From an uncultured Bacteroidales bacterium (GTDB lineage: Bacteria; Bacteroidota; Bacteroidia; Bacteroidales; Muribaculaceae), in contig CAMTKF010000028.1 of NCBI GenBank assembly GCA_947072905.1, positions 1 to 36,279 on the forward strand: 36,279 bases of DNA, given 5' to 3'. Each line of letters begins with the position of its first letter. Positions within the stretch are counted from its first letter, which is position 1. The position numbers were made by a program, and so were the translations under genes. Positions 16,550-25,050 of the stretch are shown piece after piece. A model generated the notes under the pieces. It had not been told where the DNA came from. It ran no database searches and saw nothing but the letters and a program-made list of their open reading frames with translations.

Positions 16550-17107
16550 ATGCCGATGACTGATTATGACAGCAAAAAACTCACTGAGTTAGTTCTGTAT
16601 ATTCTTTGTAAAACAGGGGGAATTGACTTTTACCATGTTTTCAAGATTCTCTATTTTGCAGAGATGAGCCATCTCGCAAAATGGGGCAGTTGCATTGTGC
16701 CTGATGAGTTCCGTGCACTGAAATATGGTCCCGTTCCCTCACACCTATACGACGCGTTAAAAGAACTTGGACACTCGCGTATGAAGCTTTCCGAGGAATT
16801 GTCAGAGGTTGTTCAGGTAGCAGGAGAAGATGCGCCAAATGTTCTGCTTCCCCGTAGAGAAGCTAATGTGAATTTTCTTTCAAAGTCAGAAATTGATGCA
16901 TTGGATCAGTCCATATCAGAACATGACTCCATGACTTTTGGACAGCTTATGAGAAAATCGCATGATGCGGCATGGGATGAGGCGAACAGACGTGTAAACG
17001 GCACCAATGTCATTTCTCCAATCTCAATGGCGAAAGTAATGAATGCCGATGAGTCTATGTTGGAGTATATAGAAGAGCAATTGCAAATTGAAGCGTCGCT
17101 AAGATGA
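16550..17107 (+). CDS. Panacea (DUF4065)-domain antitoxin
   Basis: A protein of about 185 residues whose first 120 residues match the Panacea/SocA-like domain: KKLTELVLYILCKTGG, FHVFKILYFAEM-type sequence and the hallmark FRALKYGPVPSHLYDAL. This domain is a promiscuous antitoxin module paired with many unrelated toxins (PanAT systems). The last 60 residues are a helical variable part that would carry toxin specificity or DNA binding. Its stop overlaps the next gene start by 4 bases (ATGA), the usual antitoxin-toxin coupling. Starts at 16,550 and 16,556 are both possible; a TTG upstream is less likely. Lower GC than its neighbours suggests acquisition. Function is by family; no activity is shown here. 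Confidence 0.85.
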   Translation: MPMTDYDSKKLTELVLYILCKTGGIDFYHVFKILYFAEMSHLAKWGSCIVPDEFRALKYGPVPSHLYDALKELGHSRMKLSEELSEVVQVAGEDAPNVLLPRREANVNFLSKSEIDALDQSISEHDSMTFGQLMRKSHDAAWDEANRRVNGTNVISPISMAKVMNADESMLEYIEEQLQIEASLR

Positions 17108-17556
17108 TAAAAATTTCAGATGTTCTCAATGGTGATGAGCTTTCGCGTTTAGCTGCCCGAACGGTTAAAGTAGGCGATGTTTACAAAATGACTATGACTG
17201 AGGTTAACGGAATCAAGCCAAAAGCGTGTGACTTATCGAGAGATAAGTATTTCGTTGTTCTTGGTTTTGATGCTGAAGGCGTTGCGTATGGTGGAGTTAT
17301 TATCAATTCGCAAATCAACAAAAATCTCCCCGGTCATATCAAGATGTACCACATGCCTGTAAAGCAGTCAAAATATCCGTTTTTACGGTATGATTCTTTT
17401 GTAGATTGTATTCAGCTCAAAAGAGCGTATCCACATAAATTCAATGAATGGAGCTACTTGGGCGAGATGGATGCGTATGATGTGGAATTGATAATAGGTA
17501 CAATCAAGGAAAGCCCGAGGGAAAGCGCTGAGCACTTGGCTCAATACGGGCTATAA
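17104..17556 (+). CDS. Putative toxin partner of the Panacea antitoxin
   Basis: A 150-residue protein directly coupled to the Panacea gene by a 4-base overlap, which makes it the likely toxin. I cannot assign its family with certainty. It has a run of short beta strands (DKYFVVLGFDAEGVAYGGVIIN), then KYPFLRYDSFVDCIQL, resembling the SH3-like PemK/MazF barrel pattern in which a strand ending in Asn-Ser is followed by PFL and DSF-x-D blocks. The C terminus is helical. If the resemblance holds, it would act on RNA; that remains inference. The absence of membrane segments or a signal peptide fits a cytosolic toxin. Confidence 0.72.
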   Translation: MIKISDVLNGDELSRLAARTVKVGDVYKMTMTEVNGIKPKACDLSRDKYFVVLGFDAEGVAYGGVIINSQINKNLPGHIKMYHMPVKQSKYPFLRYDSFVDCIQLKRAYPHKFNEWSYLGEMDAYDVELIIGTIKESPRESAEHLAQYGL

Positions 17557-17591
17557 TGTTAAATAAGGTCTAAGTAGTAGTCTTTCATTAA

Positions 17592-17616
17592 TAAGCGGCA
17601 ATGCCGCAGCTTTTAG
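17592..17616 (+). terminator. Terminator after the Panacea pair
   Basis: AAGCGGCAATGCCGC forms a compact hairpin followed by AGCTTTT, 36 bases after the putative toxin stop. It separates the pair from the next operon, whose promoter starts 2 bases later. Confidence 0.55.
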
Positions 17617-17617
17617 A

Positions 17618-17649
17618 TTTGGAAATTTACCGGAATTTTCGTAATTTTG
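17618..17649 (+). promoter_or_regulatory. Promoter of the TPR-floA-galE operon
   Basis: TTTG, 20 bases, TAATTTTG: full consensus and good spacing, 30 bases before the chosen ATG of the TPR gene. Confidence 0.75.
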
Positions 17650-17679
17650 GGGGCTGATGTTTTGTCAGCTGATAATTAT

Positions 17680-19080
17680 ATGAAAAAAATCTTCTTATAC
17701 ATATTATTGGCAATCGCACTGCCTGTGATGGGCGCACCCATTGATGAAGCAAAAGCGCTGTATAACAAAGGCGAATATGCCGCTGCGCTCCAACGCCTGC
17801 AGCAGTTGGTGAAAAAGTCGCCGCGCGATGGCAGCTCCAACTATTGGCTCGGTGCCACACTCGTGGCCATGGGTCGTAATGCCGAGGCTATAGCTCCGCT
17901 TGAAAAAGCCGACGACAGGGGTGTGGCCGAGGCCGCTTTGCTCCTTGCTCGCATAGCACGCGATGAATATCGCCCTGATGAAGCGCGCGATTATTACGAC
18001 AGCTATGAGGAACGCCTTGCCAAAAAGAAAAAATCTGTTCCTGCCGACATAGAGGAAGAACGTCGCCGCACAGTTCTCATGGAAAACATGATGAGCCGCG
18101 TGGAGAAGATTGCCGTGATTGATTCAATCGTTGTGGATGCCGAGGATTTTTTCAAGGCATACCGTATTGCACCCGGAGCCGGCCGCCTTGTCTCGGGAGC
18201 CATGATCGATTTACCTGATGCCGAGGTGGCTTTCATACCTCAGAACGAAACAAGAATACTGTACTCAGAGCCCGATTCGCTTGGCAATTTTGTGTTGATG
18301 GGGGCAGATATCCTTGATGACGGTTCTATTGACCATCCTGCACCGCTGCCGGGCGACAATCTTGCCGGCGGTGGTAATGCCGAGTACCCCTTCATGCTGT
18401 CAGACGGCATGACTCTGTATTTTGCCAACGACGGCGATGAGTCATTGGGCGGATATGACATTTTTCTTACCCGTCCTGATGATGAAGGCAACTTCCTGCA
18501 GCCCCAGAATATAGGTATGCCGTATAATTCGCCCTACGATGATTATCTGCTCGCTATCGACGAATTGACCGGCCTTGGCTGGTGGGCAACCGACCGCAAC
18601 CGTATTCCCGGCAAGCTCACTATATATGTGTTTGTGCCGTCGGAAACCCGTGTGAATGTTGCCGACGATGACGAGAATCTCATAGCATTGGCAACACTGA
18701 GCGACATCTCGCTTACACGCGAGCAGGGCGCAACATATCCTGAAATACCTGAGGCGGTTGATTATTCAAAAATGGAAAATAATCTTGCATCCAAAGGAAA
18801 AGCTGAATTCGCGTTGCCCGTAGGGTCAGCCAAACGGATATATACCTCCATCTCTGATTTCCGCTCGCAAGATGCCCGCCGTGCTATGGCCGAGGCTCTT
18901 AATGCACGCGCCGAAATCAATACCATCAATGCCGAATTGAGCAAGCTGCGCCGGGCATACGCCAATGGCGACAGAGCGCAAGCCGATCATATACTCGACC
19001 TTGAACGGAATCTTAAAAATGCCCGTCAGCGCGAACAAAACCTTAAAAATAAAGCCATAAAAATAGAATTATCACGTTAA
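17680..19080 (+). CDS. Exported TPR and PD40-repeat protein, function unknown
   Basis: About 466 residues. A signal peptide (MKKIFLYILLAIALPVMGAP) is followed by TPR-like helices (about 20-130: LYNKGEYAAALQRLQQLVKK) and then by WD40-like beta-propeller strands (PD40), seen in GGYDIFLTRPDDEGNF and LGWWATDRNRIPGK. The last 100 residues are a helical coiled-coil-like tail rich in Arg, Ala and Glu. This architecture recalls the TPR plus PD40 part of Bacteroidetes OmpA-type proteins, but no OmpA domain is present, so I give no function. I chose the ATG at the signal peptide; an upstream TTG frame overlaps the promoter. It heads a five-gene operon, with floA starting 12 bases after its stop. Confidence 0.82.
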   Translation: MKKIFLYILLAIALPVMGAPIDEAKALYNKGEYAAALQRLQQLVKKSPRDGSSNYWLGATLVAMGRNAEAIAPLEKADDRGVAEAALLLARIARDEYRPDEARDYYDSYEERLAKKKKSVPADIEEERRRTVLMENMMSRVEKIAVIDSIVVDAEDFFKAYRIAPGAGRLVSGAMIDLPDAEVAFIPQNETRILYSEPDSLGNFVLMGADILDDGSIDHPAPLPGDNLAGGGNAEYPFMLSDGMTLYFANDGDESLGGYDIFLTRPDDEGNFLQPQNIGMPYNSPYDDYLLAIDELTGLGWWATDRNRIPGKLTIYVFVPSETRVNVADDDENLIALATLSDISLTREQGATYPEIPEAVDYSKMENNLASKGKAEFALPVGSAKRIYTSISDFRSQDARRAMAEALNARAEINTINAELSKLRRAYANGDRAQADHILDLERNLKNARQREQNLKNKAIKIELSR

Positions 19081-19092
19081 AAAATCTTGCGT

Positions 19093-20073
19093 ATGGAACT
19101 AACAATAATATTATTGGCAGTCGCATTAGTAGTTCTGCTGTGCGTGTTCTTTTACTACTGCCCATTCTTCCTGTGGATCTCGGCACGGGTGAGCGGTGTG
19201 CGTATATCGCTGCTTCAGCTTGTGTTGATGCGAATCCGTCAGGTGCCGGCTTCGCTCATCGTAAGAGCTTTGATTGAAGCTCACAAGGCCGGTCTGTCAG
19301 ACGTGACCCGCGATGACCTCGAAGCCCACTACCTCGCCGGCGGTAATCCCGAGCGAGTGGTGCATGCGTTGGTTTCTGCATCTAAAGCAAATATCCCCCT
19401 TGGATTCAAGATGGCAACAGCCATCGACCTCGCCGGACGCGATGTATTTCAGGCCGTGCAGATGAGTGTTAACCCCAAGGTAATTGACACCCCGCCGGTA
19501 ACAGCCGTTGCCAAGGATGGCATTCAGCTTATAGCCAAGGCCCGTGTTACCGTACGCGCCAATATACGTCAGCTCGTGGGCGGTGCCGGAGAAGATACAG
19601 TGCTTGCCCGTGTAGGCGAAGGTATAGTATCGTCTATCGGCTCGTCAGAGTCGCACAAGCAGGTGCTTGAAAACCCCGATTCAATCTCAAAACTTGTGTT
19701 GAGCAAAGGTCTTGACTCAGGTACTGCATTTGAGATTCTCTCGATTGACATAGCCGATATTGATATAGGTAAGAACATCGGCGCCGTGCTTCAGATAGAC
19801 CAGGCTCAGGCCGACAAGAACATTGCTCAGGCCAAGGCCGAGGAACGCCGTGCCATGGCTATAGCTCTCGAACAGGAAATGAAGGCCAAGGCTCAGGAAG
19901 CACGTGCAAAAGTGATTGAAGCCGAGTCGGAACTGCCGCGAGCCATGGCCCGTGCATTCACCGAAGGCAATCTGGGTATCATGGATTATTATCGTCTTAA
20001 AAATGTTGAGGCCGACACCAAGATGCGCGATTCAATAGCTGAAGACAATCCGCTTGGTTCGCCCGCTAAATAA
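19093..20073 (+). CDS. floA: Flotillin-like protein FloA
   Basis: Membrane scaffold of lipid microdomains, about 326 residues. One hydrophobic hairpin at the N terminus ([27 protein letters not shown]) inserts into the membrane. It is followed by the SPFH-like UPF0365 domain with [19 protein letters not shown] and [16 protein letters not shown], then a coiled-coil with repeated AKAEERR and AKAQEAR blocks and the terminal [17 protein letters not shown] signature of FloA. In Bacillus, FloA organises signalling and wall-related complexes; a similar role here is inferred. The ATG (19,093) is preferred over a TTG two codons earlier. It is followed 2 bases later by the PHP phosphatase gene. Confidence 0.95.
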   Translation: MELTIILLAVALVVLLCVFFYYCPFFLWISARVSGVRISLLQLVLMRIRQVPASLIVRALIEAHKAGLSDVTRDDLEAHYLAGGNPERVVHALVSASKANIPLGFKMATAIDLAGRDVFQAVQMSVNPKVIDTPPVTAVAKDGIQLIAKARVTVRANIRQLVGGAGEDTVLARVGEGIVSSIGSSESHKQVLENPDSISKLVLSKGLDSGTAFEILSIDIADIDIGKNIGAVLQIDQAQADKNIAQAKAEERRAMAIALEQEMKAKAQEARAKVIEAESELPRAMARAFTEGNLGIMDYYRLKNVEADTKMRDSIAEDNPLGSPAK

Positions 20074-20075
20074 TC

Positions 20076-20885
20076 ATGAATTTCAGAGAGATAATCGAAT
20101 TCACCGACAGGTATAATTTCCATACTCACACACAGTTCTGCGATGGCCGTGCCTCTATTGAAGAAATGGCACAGGCCGCCGCAGACGCGGGTTTTGTGCA
20201 TATTGGTTTTTCGCCGCACTCGCCTATCAATATCCCTTCGCCATGCAATATGAGCTTGGAATCGGTTTCTCAGTATTCTACCGAGATAGAGCGGGTGAGA
20301 AAGCTGCACGAAGGTAAATGCCTTTTTTATAAAGGAATGGAGATTGATTACCTCTCACCCGAATACGGACCTTCATCGCAGATTTTCAGCGATTTCAATC
20401 TGGACTATTCCATAGGGTCGGTTCATTTCATCGGCGACATAAAAGGCGAATTTGTCGATGTTGACGGGCATTTTGATTCGTTCCGTAAGAAAATGGAAGA
20501 ATACTTCCACAACGATATCCGTTATGTGGTCTCGCAATTTTATGAAGCGTCAAACGAAATGCTCAACCGCGGATGTTTCGACATTTTGGGCCACTTCGAC
20601 AAGATAGCCCAGAACGCATCATATTATTCACCCGGAATAGAAGACGAAGGCTGGTATCAGGACATAGTGGACGACTATATCACCCACATCATTGAAAGCG
20701 GTGTGATAGTGGAGATAAACACAAAGGCATACGTGGAGCATGGACGTTTCTTCCCAAATCCACGATACTGGAAACGGCTTGCCGATGCCGGTGTAACACT
20801 TATCGTGAACAGCGACGCCCACTATCCCGATCGTATAGATGCCTCGCGTGCCGAAGCATTCGCAATTTTAAAAACTGAGATTTGA
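20076..20885 (+). CDS. PHP-domain phosphoesterase, histidinol-phosphatase family
   Basis: A 269-residue member of the PHP metal-dependent phosphatases, closest in motif order to HisJ/HisK histidinol-phosphatase, which makes histidinol in histidine biosynthesis. Metal ligands are visible: HTH at 16-18, D23, H48 in SPHSP, a Glu in MEIDYLSPE, a His in GSVHFIGD, GHFDKIA, and the closing SDAHYPDRI. No other histidine gene lies nearby, so the exact substrate is not certain. It sits between floA and the U32 gene with gaps of 2 and 1 bases, which makes co-translation likely. Confidence 0.85.
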   Translation: MNFREIIEFTDRYNFHTHTQFCDGRASIEEMAQAAADAGFVHIGFSPHSPINIPSPCNMSLESVSQYSTEIERVRKLHEGKCLFYKGMEIDYLSPEYGPSSQIFSDFNLDYSIGSVHFIGDIKGEFVDVDGHFDSFRKKMEEYFHNDIRYVVSQFYEASNEMLNRGCFDILGHFDKIAQNASYYSPGIEDEGWYQDIVDDYITHIIESGVIVEINTKAYVEHGRFFPNPRYWKRLADAGVTLIVNSDAHYPDRIDASRAEAFAILKTEI

Positions 20886-20886
20886 A

Positions 20887-22767
20887 ATGAACGTAAAGGT
20901 CAGGAAACTTGAATTGCTCGCACCGGCGCGAGATATGGCCACAGCCATAGCGGCTATAGACCATGGAGCCGATGCTGTATACATAGGTGCTCCGGCCTTT
21001 GGTGCCAGAGCCGCTGCCGGCAATTCTATCGACGATCTGACCCAAGTGGTTGATTACGCACACAAGTTCGGAGCGAGGGTATACGTAACCCTCAATACAA
21101 TAATATATGATAATGAGCTTGAGCAAGTCTCGGCGCTTATCAGGCAGCTATATGATATAGGAGTAGATGCGCTCATTGTGCAGGACCTGGGCATACTCAA
21201 TATGGATATTCCGCCCATCGAATTGCATGCTTCGACTCAGACTGACGCCCGTACGGACGATAAGATAGCTCTGCTGGCCAAGGCCGGATTCTCGCAGATA
21301 GTGGTACCACGCGAGTTTTCGCTTGAGCAGATTAAAGAAGCCGTGCATACGGCTGAGAAATATCAGGCATCGATCGAGGTGTTTGTACACGGGGCATTAT
21401 GTGTAAGTTATAGTGGCGATTGTCATGCGGGGGCTGTGCTTACCGGCCGTTCGGCCAATCGTGGCGAGTGTCCGCAAATCTGTCGTTTGCAGTACAAACT
21501 TACCGATAGTGTCGGCCGCAGGGTGAAACTTCCCGATAATGGCTCGGATACGCGATATTGGCTGTCGTTGGCCGATATGAACAGACTTGGCCGACTGGCA
21601 GAGCTTGTCGATGCCGGAGCCACATCGTTCAAGATAGAAGGCCGTCTTAAATCAGTGAGCTACGTTAAAAACGTAACGGCGGCATATTCACGTGCTCTCG
21701 ACGAGATTGTGGCAAACAGCGGCGGACAACTGATGCGTGCTTCTTATGGGCGTACCACACTGAACTTCAAGCCCGATGCAAGCAGAAGCTTCAACAGAGG
21801 ATTCACCGATTATTTCCTGAATTCTCAGGTAAAAGATTATACGAACATCAGTTCGTGGAAAACACCCAAATGGATAGGACGCCCCATTGCAAAGACAGTT
21901 CAAGTAAAAGGTAAGGCATTGATAGTCAAAGCTACAGAGCCTATAAATAACGGCGATGGAATAGGCTATTTCGATGAAGGCGGCAGTTATATAGGTTTCA
22001 GAGTCAACAGGGTTGAAGGTAGTGCAGTGTATCCTGCACCGGGTTCAAAGGTTCCCGCAAGAGCCGGTGTCACCCTGTATCGTAATGCCGATGTTGAGCA
22101 TGAAGTCCGTATGGAGCGCAAAGACAGTTCAATCCGTAGCATAGCTCTGACTATGACACTGCGCCGCTCGGCAGACCACCGCATAGTGCTCGATGTAGCG
22201 GATGAACGCGGCAACAGCATAAGTGTTGCTACCGAAAATACTTATACAGATACAGCCCGTACGCCGCAAGAAGGTCAACGCCATTCGATACTCGAACGTC
22301 TCGGCGATACTATATATTCACTTGAAAATCTTGACGATAGACTTGGAGATGTGTTTGTTCCGTCAAAGGATCTCACAGCTCTGCGCCGCAGTGCAGTAAG
22401 CTTGCTTGACGATGCCTGGCATATACGCTACGACCGTCATTACAGAAAAAAAACGCAGCTCGAAGCCGATGCGTTGAGCTGCGTGGCTACATCCTACCAT
22501 GATAATGTCGCCAATCATCTATCAGAGGGATTCTATTGCGGCCATGGTGCTGAAATTAATGAAAAAGCTATAGAGGTATGTCCTGCAAAAGGGAGCGTAA
22601 GGGTGATGACCACGCGCTACTGCCTGCGCCGGTCGCTCGGGGCATGTCTCAAAACCCTCGACCGCGACAAATTACCGCAGGATTTATACCTCGAAGCGCC
22701 GATTGGTCGCCTGAGACTTGAATTTGATTGCAAAAATTGCAATATGCAAGTATATTATGATAACTAA
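20887..22767 (+). CDS. U32-family (collagenase-like) protein, possible RNA hydroxylation enzyme
   Basis: A 626-residue U32 peptidase-family protein. The N-terminal half is a TIM-barrel (LLAPARDMATAIAAIDHGAD, YIGAPAFGAR), and the family signature is seen in EVFVHGALCVSYSGDC followed by GRSANRGECPQICRL with its Cys residues. FKIEGRLKSVSYV is the usual late barrel block. The C terminus ends with FDCKNC, giving further paired cysteines. Members of this family once called peptidases include E. coli RlhA and TrhP, which hydroxylate 23S rRNA or tRNA; length suits RlhA (about 650 residues), but assignment is inference. It is the fourth gene of the operon. Confidence 0.9.
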   Translation: MNVKVRKLELLAPARDMATAIAAIDHGADAVYIGAPAFGARAAAGNSIDDLTQVVDYAHKFGARVYVTLNTIIYDNELEQVSALIRQLYDIGVDALIVQDLGILNMDIPPIELHASTQTDARTDDKIALLAKAGFSQIVVPREFSLEQIKEAVHTAEKYQASIEVFVHGALCVSYSGDCHAGAVLTGRSANRGECPQICRLQYKLTDSVGRRVKLPDNGSDTRYWLSLADMNRLGRLAELVDAGATSFKIEGRLKSVSYVKNVTAAYSRALDEIVANSGGQLMRASYGRTTLNFKPDASRSFNRGFTDYFLNSQVKDYTNISSWKTPKWIGRPIAKTVQVKGKALIVKATEPINNGDGIGYFDEGGSYIGFRVNRVEGSAVYPAPGSKVPARAGVTLYRNADVEHEVRMERKDSSIRSIALTMTLRRSADHRIVLDVADERGNSISVATENTYTDTARTPQEGQRHSILERLGDTIYSLENLDDRLGDVFVPSKDLTALRRSAVSLLDDAWHIRYDRHYRKKTQLEADALSCVATSYHDNVANHLSEGFYCGHGAEINEKAIEVCPAKGSVRVMTTRYCLRRSLGACLKTLDRDKLPQDLYLEAPIGRLRLEFDCKNCNMQVYYDN

Positions 22768-22792
22768 ACTTTAAAAATTTATATAAACAGAC

Positions 22793-23830
22793 ATGGAAAA
22801 GACAAGAATTTTGGTAACCGGCGGAACCGGATATATCGGTTCTCACACCACCGTTGAACTCATCAACGCAGGTTACGACGTTGTAATCATCGACAATCTT
22901 TCAAATTCAAACGCTGATGTTATCGACGGTATCGAAGCTATCACCGGCGTACGTCCCGCTTTTGTAAAGGGCGATTGCACCGACGTGGCAACCCTGAGAA
23001 AGCTCTTCACCGATTATCCCGGTATCAAGGGTATCATCAACTTCGCAGCCAGCAAGGCTGTAGGCGAATCTGTACAGAAGCCCCTTCTCTACTATCGCAA
23101 CAACCTCGACACCTTGATCAATCTGCTCGAACTCATGCCCGAATTCGGAGTTAAGGGATTTGTATTCTCTTCTTCATGCACCGTTTATGGCGAGCCCGAT
23201 GTAAACCCCGTGACCGAACAGTCGCCCATCAAGGCCGCTACATCACCATACGGAAACACCAAGCAGATTTCAGAAGAAATCATCACCGATGCCATCCATG
23301 CCGGCGCTCCCTGGAATGCAATCATCCTGCGCTACTTCAACCCCGTAGGCGCACATCCCACAGCACTCATCGGCGAGCTGCCCAACGGTGTTCCTCAAAA
23401 TCTGCTCCCTTACCTCACCCAGACCGCTATGGGCATCCGCAAGGAACTCAGCGTATTTGGCGATGATTATCCCACACGCGACGGTTCTTGCATCCGCGAC
23501 TATATCAACGTGGTAGACCTTGCCAAAGCTCACGTAATCGCAGTTAAGCGTCTTGTTGAAGAAAAGACCCTCGAACCCGTTGAAATCTTCAACCTCGGTA
23601 CCGGCGACGGCGTTTCTGTTCTCGAACTTATCAACACCTTCGAACAGGCCACCGGCGTAAAGGTTCCACATAAGATCGTAGGCCGTCGTGCCGGCGACAT
23701 TACCCAGGTATGGGCTGATCCCTCGCGTGCAAACAACGTACTCGGCTGGACCGCCAAGGAAACACTTGCCGATACCATGATCTCGGCATGGAAATGGCAG
23801 GAACACCTCCGCGAAAAAGGAATCATGTAA
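22793..23830 (+). CDS. galE: UDP-glucose 4-epimerase
   Basis: Interconverts UDP-glucose and UDP-galactose for galactose use and for envelope polysaccharides. It is a 345-residue extended short-chain dehydrogenase. The NAD-binding motif GGTGYIGS (10-17) opens the protein, the active-site stretch SSSCTVYG (126-133) carries the Ser/Thr, and Y153-x3-K157 (YGNTK) is the catalytic pair. RYFNPVGAHP is the family substrate-site block. It begins 25 bases after the U32 stop, the last gene of the operon, though an independent promoter in the short gap is not excluded. Codon choice is more C-ending than in its neighbours, which fits high expression. Confidence 0.95.
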   Translation: MEKTRILVTGGTGYIGSHTTVELINAGYDVVIIDNLSNSNADVIDGIEAITGVRPAFVKGDCTDVATLRKLFTDYPGIKGIINFAASKAVGESVQKPLLYYRNNLDTLINLLELMPEFGVKGFVFSSSCTVYGEPDVNPVTEQSPIKAATSPYGNTKQISEEIITDAIHAGAPWNAIILRYFNPVGAHPTALIGELPNGVPQNLLPYLTQTAMGIRKELSVFGDDYPTRDGSCIRDYINVVDLAKAHVIAVKRLVEEKTLEPVEIFNLGTGDGVSVLELINTFEQATGVKVPHKIVGRRAGDITQVWADPSRANNVLGWTAKETLADTMISAWKWQEHLREKGIM

Positions 23831-23848
23831 TCTTTGATATTAACAAAA

Positions 23849-23892
23849 AAGTGCAGCGTCGGTCGAATCTTACTTCGGCAGACGCTGCACTT
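23849..23892 (-). terminator. Convergent terminator between galE and the VKOR-peptide operon
   Basis: AAGTGCAGCGTC pairs perfectly with GACGCTGCACTT around a 20-base loop. On the minus strand the stem runs straight into TTTTTTG, a strong tail. On the plus strand the tail is only TTCTGTTATTTC, so it probably serves both genes but works best leftward. The 44-codon peptide ends 3 bases before it. Confidence 0.88.
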
Positions 23893-23895
23893 CTG

Positions 23896-24030
23896 TTATT
23901 TCTTATCAGCTATGGACTTCATTTTATCGGGAGTCAGCGGTGAATGGATTCCGCCGAAGTGTATGGCATTCATCTCCAGTGGTTTCAAAGGAACTGCACT
24001 ATCGAGTTCAGGCTTGATTATTTTCTTCAT
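23896..24030 (-). CDS. 44-residue peptide with double-glycine-like leader (candidate RiPP or signal peptide)
   Basis: A short open frame on the minus strand that gene finders usually miss. The 44 residues start MKKIIKPELDSAVPLKPLEM and continue with NAIHFGG, then a 17-residue end beginning IHSPLTPDKM. LEMNAIHFGG resembles the leader consensus L-x3-E-[LM]-x2-I-x-GG of peptides handled by C39 peptidases, with one extra residue between Ile and GG. Its start lies inside the last 23 bases of the C39-like/VKOR gene in a different frame, and its stop falls 3 bases before the terminator, so it is the final gene of that operon. No cysteine is present. The function is unknown; the frame could be chance, but leader, position and terminator agree. 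Confidence 0.6.
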   Translation of the reverse strand: MKKIIKPELDSAVPLKPLEMNAIHFGGIHSPLTPDKMKSIADKK

Positions 24031-25048
24031 TTTGAGGTAAATTTTTGAAAATTCTGAGAATTAGGTTGATAAACAATACCGCTGATACATATACGGCTAT
24101 CAGCACAAAGAAGTCAAGCCTGAGGGGTAATGCACCCTTGAACCAGCCACCGCCCAGATAGCAGAAAAACAGCAGCCACAGGGTGCTCTGAACACCCACG
24201 CACAAGGTACACCACCGGTGGGCGCGGAATCGCTGATACCATATACTCCACACTGTATAGGGCAGACAGCAAACATTGCATACGGCAAGATAAGGCCATA
24301 AATGGGGAAATACCAAAAGGCATATCAATGAAATGCCAAAATAGCCGAACCCGACCTCACTCCAGCTGAATACCCCAAACAGTTTGGATACTTTCATCGA
24401 CATTATTGAGTCGCAGCCGCCTTTCTCAAGAACCCCGCATACCTTGTCGCCGGTGGCGGTGTGGATGCCCAGTGATTTCTGTACCAGCAGGTATGAGAAA
24501 TATAATCCCGCCATGTCGAATACAGAAAGCAGGATGGTGGAAATGTTGGAATAGATATGCCTGGTTATGAAGAAGTATGCGAATACGCACACACAGCCAA
24601 TGGCGAGAATCCACTTGGATAAAGCCATCATGATCACCTGAAGATGATGCTGCGGATAGTCAGGCTCACGCGAGCCCGAGTCGGGGTAGGCGAGAAGTAC
24701 TATTCCGTTCCATGCCTGCTCAAATTCCGACACAGGCACCGTATTGTTCACGCCTAAAGAGTCGTAAGTGACAGTTTGTGCATGCCCGTCCATATCCTTT
24801 ACAATCACAAAGACCCCGTTGCCGGTCTGAGCCAAAAACGGGGTGGGAATCTTTGTCAATTCGGTTTTGTCGGATATTCTCAGAGCCTCGTTCGCAACCC
24901 CATAATCCTTAAGAAGATGCGACAATCCGAACAGCGATTGGAAAGTCATGCCTTTGAACCGCTGATCGGAATAAGCCTCGGTATATGGCACACCTAACGC
25001 TGCCAGAAATCGTGTGAATAAAGAAGGTGTGGCCATAGTAGTGTTCAT
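24008..25048 (-). CDS. Membrane protein: C39-like (inactive) domain fused to a VKOR domain
   Basis: About 346 residues. The first 125 resemble a C39 peptidase-like domain (FQSLFGLSHLLKDYGV, IPTPFLAQTGNGVFVIVKD, the NGIVLLAYPD end). The catalytic Cys is absent and the His of GHF is replaced (GVF), so it should bind but not cut. Six hydrophobic segments follow and contain a VKOR domain: a loop cysteine pair spaced eight apart (C204 and C212, in VCGVLEKGGC) and the CxxC active site WCTLC (C280, C283). VKOR proteins reoxidise DsbA-like partners using quinone. The start follows the thioredoxin stop by 2 bases. A TTG start 2 codons earlier is possible. C39-like domains in peptide ABC exporters bind double-glycine leaders, and one such leader is encoded just downstream. 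Confidence 0.85.
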   Translation of the reverse strand: MNTTMATPSLFTRFLAALGVPYTEAYSDQRFKGMTFQSLFGLSHLLKDYGVANEALRISDKTELTKIPTPFLAQTGNGVFVIVKDMDGHAQTVTYDSLGVNNTVPVSEFEQAWNGIVLLAYPDSGSREPDYPQHHLQVIMMALSKWILAIGCVCVFAYFFITRHIYSNISTILLSVFDMAGLYFSYLLVQKSLGIHTATGDKVCGVLEKGGCDSIMSMKVSKLFGVFSWSEVGFGYFGISLICLLVFPHLWPYLAVCNVCCLPYTVWSIWYQRFRAHRWCTLCVGVQSTLWLLFFCYLGGGWFKGALPLRLDFFVLIAVYVSAVLFINLILRIFKNLPQNEENNQA

Positions 25049-25050
25049 AT

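Noticed and set aside
23834-24040. 68-codon open frame on the plus strand after galE
   Set aside because: It runs across the terminator and is antisense to the short peptide; no coding signs.
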